A stretch of 45,512 nt of DNA. It comes from Sulfobacillus acidophilus (GTDB lineage: Bacteria; Bacillota; Sulfobacillia; Sulfobacillales; Sulfobacillaceae). The position numbers and the translations under genes are program-made. Location of the stretch: NCBI GenBank assembly GCA_003023745.1, contig PXYV01000025.1:1-45512 (forward strand). Reading direction: 5' to 3'. Shown here piece after piece: positions 40,891-45,512 of the stretch; within the stretch, counting starts at the first letter, position 1; every line of letters starts with the position of its first letter. The notes below the pieces were generated by a model that was not told the DNA's origin, made no database searches, and worked only from the letters and a program-made list of their open reading frames with translations.

Positions 40891-41180
40891 GTGCTCAACG
40901 CTCCTTCAAGTGAGTATGCAGTCAAAGCGCGAGTTCCGTTGTCGCGAGTCAAGACAATACGTTCAGTATAGAGAAGTCCCGGGGCGGTCGCAAACCATGT
41001 AAGTGGCTTGTTATTATGTACGGTCGCCCGCGATCAAGTGAATCGTTGCACGACGCACTGGCTATCTGCGGTCCGAGGGTGAAAGCGGACTACCCCCCGT
41101 CGCTTGGGGCGCGGCTGCTAGCGGCCATAATGCGGTGAAGATTCAATAGACGCGAAGATTCCCGGTGGCGCGTTTGCCAG
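40891..41180. other. Gap upstream of the tricorn gene, nothing clear
   Basis: The tricorn promoter should be here on the minus strand, but no clean hexamer pair was found. No gene was seen before the small frame that begins at 41182. Confidence 0.25.
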
Positions 41181-41181
41181 G

Positions 41182-41361
41182 ATGGGTAAGGTGGCCAACC
41201 AATTGGCTCAGCTTGCGGGGGGGATGGCCAGTTGGCGCGGCGCCCACGGTTTGAAGGGGCATTGGGGATATTTGTCTAACGGTGTAAGACCAGCATATAT
41301 CAAAGGCACTTACGGATATGGGTTAAGAGCAGGATTTTATTCAGATGGTGCCGAACCATGA
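41182..41361 (+). CDS. Possible small Gly/aromatic-rich protein (59 aa) before the Dam gene
   Basis: The frame reads MGKVANQLAQLAGGMASWRG and ends with IKGTYGYGLRAGFYSDGAEP and TGA. Its even composition, with many Gly, Tyr and Trp, looks like real protein. It stops 19 bases before the Dam-type gene, which has its own Shine-Dalgarno in between. The ATG at 41182 has only a distant GGTGG site, and the same frame stays open upstream to 41131 without a start codon, so it could instead be the tail of a decayed gene. No family recognised. Confidence 0.35.
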   Translation: MGKVANQLAQLAGGMASWRGAHGLKGHWGYLSNGVRPAYIKGTYGYGLRAGFYSDGAEP

Positions 41362-41380
41362 CAGTGAGGGAGGCTAATCC

Positions 41381-42244
41381 GTGCACCGAGCGCCGTCTTA
41401 TCTCGCATTGCCTGAGATATCGTTGGCCTCTAGTGATGTTTCTCGACCTTTTTTGAAATGGGCCGGGGGCAAAGCCCGCCTGGTGCCGGTGATTCGCACC
41501 CACTTGCCGCCAGGACGGCGGTTGATCGAACCGTTTGCAGGCTCTGCGGCGGTATGGCTGGGCACCGATTACCCGACCGCGTTGATCGCGGATGCGAATC
41601 CGGATCTAATTCATCTCTATCAAACACTGCAAACCGAGGGCCCTGATTTTATCGCGTATTGTCGAACATTTTTCACGCCTGACACCAATTGCGCGGACAC
41701 CTACTACGCCTATCGCGACCGATTTAATACCACCCGCGATCCCCGCGAGAAGGCCGCGTTGTTCCTGTACTTAAATCGGCATGACTACAATGGACTATGT
41801 CGGTATAACGCATCGGGGCGGTTCAATGTCCCGTTTGGCCGCTATCGACGGCCCTATTTTCCGCAGGCGGAAATGCAGGCCTTTTGGGTCAAAGCGCATA
41901 CGACGACGTTTGTCGTGGGCGATTTTCGCCAGATTCTTGCCCAGGCACAAACGGGGGACGTGGTGTATTGCGATCCGCCTTACGTGCCGTTATCGTCCAC
42001 CGCCCATTTCACCGATTACGCAGTCGGCGGATTTGGGCCTGAGGATCAGGAGGATCTGGCGGCTAGGGCAGAACACCTGGCTGATCAAGGCATTCCAGTC
42101 GTGATCTCGAACCATGATACGCCCTGGACCCAGGCTCTTTATCGAAGAGCTGCGCGAATCACCGTCTCGGTTCCACGGTTTATCAGTTGCGACGGCCAAC
42201 GGCGAGAATCGGTGGACGAAGTGCTCGCGGTATTTAGGCAGTGA
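41381..42244 (+). CDS. Dam-type adenine-N6 DNA methyltransferase (D12 class)
   Basis: Methylates adenine in DNA, in this family most often GATC. The 287-residue product has SAM-binding motif I FLKWAGGK (24-31) with PFAGSAAVW following, and the catalytic DPPY at 197-200 (VVYCDPPYVPL). Also present is NRHDYNGLCRYNASGRFNVPFG in pieces, typical of D12 methylases. GTG 41381 follows GGGAGG at 7 bases. No restriction endonuclease gene adjoins it, so it is a solitary methylase, perhaps from a phage or a lost restriction system; an IS110 element follows closely. The exact target site cannot be read from sequence. Confidence 0.88.
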   Translation: MHRAPSYLALPEISLASSDVSRPFLKWAGGKARLVPVIRTHLPPGRRLIEPFAGSAAVWLGTDYPTALIADANPDLIHLYQTLQTEGPDFIAYCRTFFTPDTNCADTYYAYRDRFNTTRDPREKAALFLYLNRHDYNGLCRYNASGRFNVPFGRYRRPYFPQAEMQAFWVKAHTTTFVVGDFRQILAQAQTGDVVYCDPPYVPLSSTAHFTDYAVGGFGPEDQEDLAARAEHLADQGIPVVISNHDTPWTQALYRRAARITVSVPRFISCDGQRRESVDEVLAVFRQ

Positions 42245-42559
42245 TTGCCTGTCGAACGATGAGCCGTCTGGCGGTGAGGGGCGTCGTCATCGGAATGACG
42301 GCGATTTGCCGCCTTTCGTCCGAATCGATTATCTTTAATCGTTAGGTGGCTGTGAGTCAGCATCTTTCATACTATGCCAGTCAACTTGTATGCAGTAAAA
42401 ACCAGGGAACGCTCATGTGTGTGATAGATGACTTGGGGTGCCTCTTGTTGGTTGTTTTGGAACTCCGAGTTCGCTCGAGGAAGGGGAGTCCTGACGATCC
42501 TTGGTCCCTCCGAGGCGCGCGGATGAGAGTCAATCATGGCTAATACATAGACGAGATAT
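42245..42559. other. Gap between Dam gene and IS110 element, nothing clear
   Basis: No gene with a proper start and ribosome binding site was found. A 65-codon plus frame (42346-42543) is not convincing. GTCATCGGAATGAC near 42285-42298 is a small inverted repeat. Confidence 0.25.
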
Positions 42560-42831
42560 CATCTTCACACGTAAATTCTCCCTAGTTTCCCATGCCGCGT
42601 AGCCGGCGCCCCGCAGCATGAAAAATGGGGCGTGGTGGCGAATCTCTTCCTGCGCTCCCGCGAGGAAGTCGTACGTTCTACGGTCCTTCGAGGCCGCACC
42701 CTAGTTTGATTCGGAGCGTCGTGGGCACCTCGCACTGTTGCCGGCCCGTCGGGCCGAGCACGCGGAACAGAATCCGGATGTTTGTCGTTCCCGCCCGCGA
42801 GCCTTGCGGTGAGTAGCTGAGAGGAACGGAT
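42560..42831 (+). ncRNA. Predicted IS110 bridge RNA region
   Basis: IS110-type elements encode, in the non-coding end before the transposase, a bridge RNA whose two loops pair with target and donor DNA. The 270 bases here are GC-rich and can form hairpins, for example GGCCC-GTC-GGGCC near 42743-42755. The location matches the IS110 group; the IS1111 group has it downstream. The exact RNA ends and guide loops are not resolved here. Confidence 0.45.
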
Positions 42832-44070
42832 GTGAATACCATGGACGTTGTCTTTCCCCGCTGTGCCGGGTTGGATGTCCATAAGAAGAGTGTGGTGGCC
42901 TGTGTGGCCATTCGGGGCGGTGGGACGGTGTCTAAGGAGGTCCGCACCTTTGGCACGACTACGCGCCAGTTACACGCGCTCCGCGCGTGGCTGCAGGAAT
43001 CGGGGGTGACCCAGGTGGCGATGGAATCGACCGCCAGCTACTGGAAGCCGGTGTTCAACCTGTTGGAAGCGGAGTTCACGCCCTGGGTGGTCAACCCGGC
43101 ACACATCAAGCAGGTCCCGGGACGCAAGACGGACGTGAAGGACGCGGAGTGGATTGCGGACTTGTTGCAGCATGGCCTGTTGAAGCCGAGCTTCATTCCG
43201 GACCGAGCGCAACGGGAGTTGCGCGAATTGACGCGCTATCGCACGTCGCTCTTGGGCGAACGGGCGCGCGAAGTGAATCGGATCCAGAAGGTGTTGGAAG
43301 GCGGTAACATTAAGATTAGCAGTGTCCTCAGCGATATCTTGGGTGTCTCGGGCACCCGGATGCTCCAAGCCTTGGCCGACGGCGAGAGTGATCCCGTGCG
43401 CCTGGCCGCTCTGGCCGACGAACGCGTCCGGGCGACGCCGGAGGCGTTGCAGGAGGCGTTGGAGGGCCTGATGGACACGCACCAGCGGTTTTTACTCCAC
43501 CAACAGTGGGCCCACCTCGCGGCCCTCGACCGCACCTTAGCGGCAGTGGATGCAGAGGTGGCCGAACGGCTCCGCCCTTTCGGGGAACTCCTCCGCCGGC
43601 TGCAGACGATTCCGGGCGTGGGGCGTCGCACGGCCGAGGTGATTCTGGCGGAGATCGGGCCGACGGTGCGGGCGTTTCGGACCGCGTCCGCCCTGGCGGC
43701 GTGGATCGGGGTGGCCCCCGGGAATAAAGAGAGTGCGGGCAAACGGCTGTCGGGCCAAACCCGCAAAGGCAACAAGGCGTTGCGCGCGGCGCTGGTGGAA
43801 GCCGCGCATGCGGCGGGGCGCACCAAGGCCACGTACTTGGGGGCGCAGTACCGTCGGGCAGTCCGGACCAAAGGACGCAAGCGTGCGGCCGTCATGGTAG
43901 CCCACAGTATGGCCGTGTCCCTCTGGCATATGATGCACAACGCCGAAGACTACGTCGACCTGGGGGTCGATTACTTTGACCGTCGGGACGTGGATCAGGC
44001 CAAGCGCCAAGCCGTCCAACGACTCGAGCGATTGGGCTTCACGGTCCAGTTGACGGAGGCAGCTTCCTAA
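42832..44070 (+). CDS. IS110-family transposase (DEDD recombinase)
   Basis: Bridge-RNA-guided recombinase of 412 residues. The N-terminal DEDD RuvC-like domain shows D15 in CAGLDVHKKS, E65 in VAMESTASYW, and D101/D104 in KTDVKDAEWIADL. The C-terminal Tnp_20 domain has the helix-hairpin-helix LQTIPGVGRRTAEVILAEIG and the serine candidate S301 in GNKESAGKRLSG. Both active-site parts are intact, so it looks functional. GTG 42832 follows GAGG at 7 bases; ATG 42841 is in frame too. Codon use is more GC-rich than in neighbouring genes, as expected for a mobile element. Confidence 0.92.
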   Translation: MNTMDVVFPRCAGLDVHKKSVVACVAIRGGGTVSKEVRTFGTTTRQLHALRAWLQESGVTQVAMESTASYWKPVFNLLEAEFTPWVVNPAHIKQVPGRKTDVKDAEWIADLLQHGLLKPSFIPDRAQRELRELTRYRTSLLGERAREVNRIQKVLEGGNIKISSVLSDILGVSGTRMLQALADGESDPVRLAALADERVRATPEALQEALEGLMDTHQRFLLHQQWAHLAALDRTLAAVDAEVAERLRPFGELLRRLQTIPGVGRRTAEVILAEIGPTVRAFRTASALAAWIGVAPGNKESAGKRLSGQTRKGNKALRAALVEAAHAAGRTKATYLGAQYRRAVRTKGRKRAAVMVAHSMAVSLWHMMHNAEDYVDLGVDYFDRRDVDQAKRQAVQRLERLGFTVQLTEAAS

Positions 44071-44324
44071 CCGATTGGTTGGGTTCCGGTGTGGTCTGCT
44101 GCTCAGAGCCAATACCTGGGCTAGCTTTGCTATGTCGGCGCGCCACTTAGTCTATTTTTCGGAACAGAAGCGCCTGACGCGAACCAGTCCGTGGCGTCCT
44201 ATGTATAAACCCGAATGTTGTGGTTCGACCGGTGCCGATGCCGATGGGCGCCGTTAGCACAATTGGGCACCTCGATGGCACAATATGTATGCCGGCCTTG
44301 GGTCGTAGTTAGGCATTACTTATT
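44071..44324. other. Gap after IS110 transposase
   Basis: No gene seen. The first part should contain the right end of the IS110 element. The rest leads into the Crp/Fnr promoter region. Confidence 0.3.
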
Positions 44325-44372
44325 TAGTTGCGCCGGCAACTAGCTCAAGACATAAAGACATAAAGATATAAT
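44325..44372 (+). promoter_or_regulatory. Promoter of the Crp/Fnr gene with palindrome and 8-bp tandem repeats
   Basis: TAGTTGC (44325-44331) and GCAACTA (44336-44342) form a 7-base inverted repeat with a 4-base spacer, the size of a Crp/Fnr-type operator. Two GACATAAA copies (44349-44356, 44357-44364) and a third degenerate copy GATATAAT (44365-44372) follow; the last one contains a perfect -10 TATAAT (44367-44372). The -35 position (CTCAAG) is poor, and the palindrome is centred about 40-45 bases before the likely start, so activator control or autoregulation is plausible. Confidence 0.6.
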
Positions 44373-44389
44373 GAAACAGGAGGGAAATT

Positions 44390-45058
44390 ATGGCGTGGGA
44401 TGGCAGTCACATTGATTTATTGAAGACGATTCCAGCGGAGCGACTTTCGGAGATATTGATCGTGCGGCGGTACGATGTTGGCGAGCGTATTTTTGAGCAA
44501 GACGAGCCGACCACGGGACTGTGGTTTGTGATTGAAGGACGCGTTGCCATTGAGCGCGTCGAACTGGACGGCAATCTGACGACAACCGGCGTGTGGTCTG
44601 TTGGGGACATCGTCGGGATTGCGGGATTGTGGGATCGACTAGGGTATCCAGCGTCTGCGCGCGCCCTTGTCAGGCCTACAGTTATGGGATGGATCGCACG
44701 AGACGTGGTGTTGCGCTTGCATCAAGAGATTCCTGCGTTTGGGCTCGAGATTAGTCGGTTATTAGCGGAGCGATTGCGTTTTGTCCAAGAATCCGTGTCC
44801 ATCCGACAAGGACGCCCGATTATTGCGCAGGTTGCCTCGGTATTATGGACGTTGGCCAAACGCATGGGAGATACGGTGGCATTAACTCACGAAGATTTGG
44901 CGCATATTATTGGAACGCGGCGTGAGACGGTTACCCGGGCACTGCGCGAATTGGCACATGAGGGCGTGATTAGTTCGCGCCATGGGACCATTCAGATTGC
45001 GGACGCTGAAAAACTGGCGGAGTGGATTACAGGTGATCAAAGCACTGTCTCACACTAA
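44390..45058 (+). CDS. Crp/Fnr-family transcriptional regulator
   Basis: DNA-binding regulator of 222 residues. Residues about 15-125 are a cyclic-nucleotide-binding-type beta barrel (YDVGERIFEQDEPTTGLWFVI in pieces, VEGDIVGIAGLW-like VGDIVGIAGLW), followed by the dimer helix and a C-terminal winged helix (ALTHEDLAHIIGTRRETVTRALREL). It lacks cysteines altogether, so it is not an Fe-S oxygen sensor like Fnr; the effector is unknown. ATG 44390 follows AGGAGGG. It may control itself through the palindrome at 44325-44342. No partner gene follows on the same strand. Confidence 0.88.
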   Translation: MAWDGSHIDLLKTIPAERLSEILIVRRYDVGERIFEQDEPTTGLWFVIEGRVAIERVELDGNLTTTGVWSVGDIVGIAGLWDRLGYPASARALVRPTVMGWIARDVVLRLHQEIPAFGLEISRLLAERLRFVQESVSIRQGRPIIAQVASVLWTLAKRMGDTVALTHEDLAHIIGTRRETVTRALRELAHEGVISSRHGTIQIADAEKLAEWITGDQSTVSH

Positions 45059-45399
45059 AAAATGATGGTTGCGGTGTCCGGTTGATGGGATCGCACCATG
45101 ACCGGGAATTACTCTGACTTCGTGCGTTGCTGGCCATTGAGTCTTGTTTCGGTGGCCACGCGTTAACTGAGGCCCTTCGCGTTTTAATCTGGGTGGGGTG
45201 TTCCACCGATCTGACGCTCCGAAGAATCATTAAGCAGTGCATGCGACATCATTAAGCCAATGTTTGCGCGGGGCGGGTAGCAACGCCCCGGGGTCAAGTA
45301 TTTTGCTTGGGAGTACAACGTATATCATCAAAAATTATCAGATGCGCCGTAAAACTGCGCCGTTCAGGGCGGAGAGATCAGGCGCTAACCCCGTAGGAG
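45059..45399. other. Gap between Crp/Fnr gene and IS200 tnpA end
   Basis: CGGGGCG (45269-45275) pairs with CGCCCCG (45284-45290), followed by a short TATTTT, a weak terminator candidate about 210 bases past the Crp/Fnr stop. CGCC-GTTCA-GGGCG near 45358-45372 may belong to the IS200-type end. No gene seen. Confidence 0.35.
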
Positions 45400-45512
45400 T
45401 CAATCCGGGGTGTTCTGTTGCTCGATGTATTGCTTGATCATGGACAGGGGGGCTCCTCCGGCTGATCCGGCAAAATAACTGGGCGACCAGAGGCTCCCGC
45501 CCCACAGTGCTC
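45400..45512 (-). CDS. tnpA: IS200/IS605-type Y1 transposase TnpA, C-terminal end (cut by window edge)
   Basis: The minus strand from the window edge reads ALWGGSLWSPSYFAGSAGGA, then PLSMIKQYIEQQNTPD and a stop. This matches the end of IS200/IS605 TnpA, including the conserved (S/P)xYF-(V/A)-G-S-x-GGAP and the following IKQYIE helix that ends the protein. The catalytic tyrosine and HUH motif would lie outside the window. If intact, it could mobilise in trans elements such as the TnpB-only one at 10735-12120. Confidence 0.85.
   Translation of the reverse strand, partial: ALWGGSLWSPSYFAGSAGGAPLSMIKQYIEQQNTPD

Larger units (their letters stand above)
42560..44100 (+). mobile_element. IS110-family insertion sequence
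   Basis: One full-length IS110-type transposase with about 270 bases of structured non-coding DNA before it and little after it. No terminal inverted repeats or target duplications are seen, as normal for IS110. The left limit is guessed from where GC-rich, hairpin-forming sequence begins; the right limit is close to the transposase stop. Neither end can be fixed without an empty site. Confidence 0.7.

Noticed and set aside
43236..43940. 234-codon minus-strand frame
   Set aside because: It is antisense to the IS110 transposase; its Arg/Ala/Ser-rich composition is typical of a shadow frame in GC-rich DNA.
1..45512. CRISPR array
   Set aside because: No regularly spaced direct repeats were seen; the only short tandem repeat is the 8-base one at 44349-44372.
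1..45512. tRNA or rRNA genes
   Set aside because: No cloverleaf or rRNA-like sequence was recognised in the gaps.

Overview
The window looks like a chromosome segment of a Gram-positive, moderately GC-rich bacterium of the Sulfobacillus type (acidophilic Firmicutes). The grounds are strong AGGAGG-like ribosome binding sites, a near-consensus sigma-A promoter before rplM, Firmicutes-type neighbours (a CwlD-like amidase, a YtxH/DUF948 pair, a YtpB-type terpene synthase) together with a tricorn protease, and many ATGA start/stop overlaps. The genus is inferred, not proven. No tRNA, rRNA or CRISPR array was seen.

Layout. 1-1060: rplM-rpsI with promoter and terminator. 1154-3664: a divergent pair, an HTH-TPR regulator and a CCA-adding enzyme. 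3715-6572: cell-wall amidase, then arginase and an M20 amidohydrolase. 6573-7428: a long gap. 7429-10021: a tightly coupled sugar cassette (ROK kinase, PfkB kinase, class II aldolase). 10160-10626: a DUF302 gene behind a CsoR/CstR-like operator. 10735-12120: an IS605/IS1341-type element with an intact TnpB. 12220-13019: a Fur-family regulator overlapping a short ArsC/Spx-family gene that has an in-frame TGA exactly where the catalytic cysteine should be, a selenoprotein candidate. 13016-15304: molybdenum cofactor genes mobA-mobB-moeA on the minus strand. 15390-18103: HAD hydrolase, a membrane protein and a SirB1-like protein.

18505-21671 holds a coiled-coil protein, a short divergent ORF, a two-domain ferritin-like protein overlapping an encapsulin shell gene, and a zinc-ribbon NUDIX hydrolase. 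The ferritin-encapsulin pair reads as an iron-handling nanocompartment with an unusually large cargo. 21874-24412: YtxH/DUF948 stress-type genes, then a glycosyltransferase and a GtrA flippase. 24486-29485: a flavin-binding protein, an Mpo1-like protein, a D-aminoacylase and a GT87-like membrane protein. 29812-30549: a methyltransferase gene interrupted by one amber codon. 31025-36107: a membrane-anchored protein, then a four-gene run (Cys/Met PLP enzyme, J-domain zinc protein, PolB-like exonuclease, RecQ).

36216-40890 (minus): tetraprenyl-beta-curcumene synthase-like protein and a full tricorn protease. 41381-42244: a solitary Dam-type methylase. About 42560-44100: an IS110-family element. 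44390-45058: a Crp/Fnr regulator with a palindrome and 8-bp repeats in its promoter. 45400-45512: the C-terminal end of an IS200-type TnpA, cut by the window edge.

The two items most worth following up are the UGA-containing ArsC/Spx-family gene (12678-13019) and the ferritin/encapsulin locus (19399-21067).
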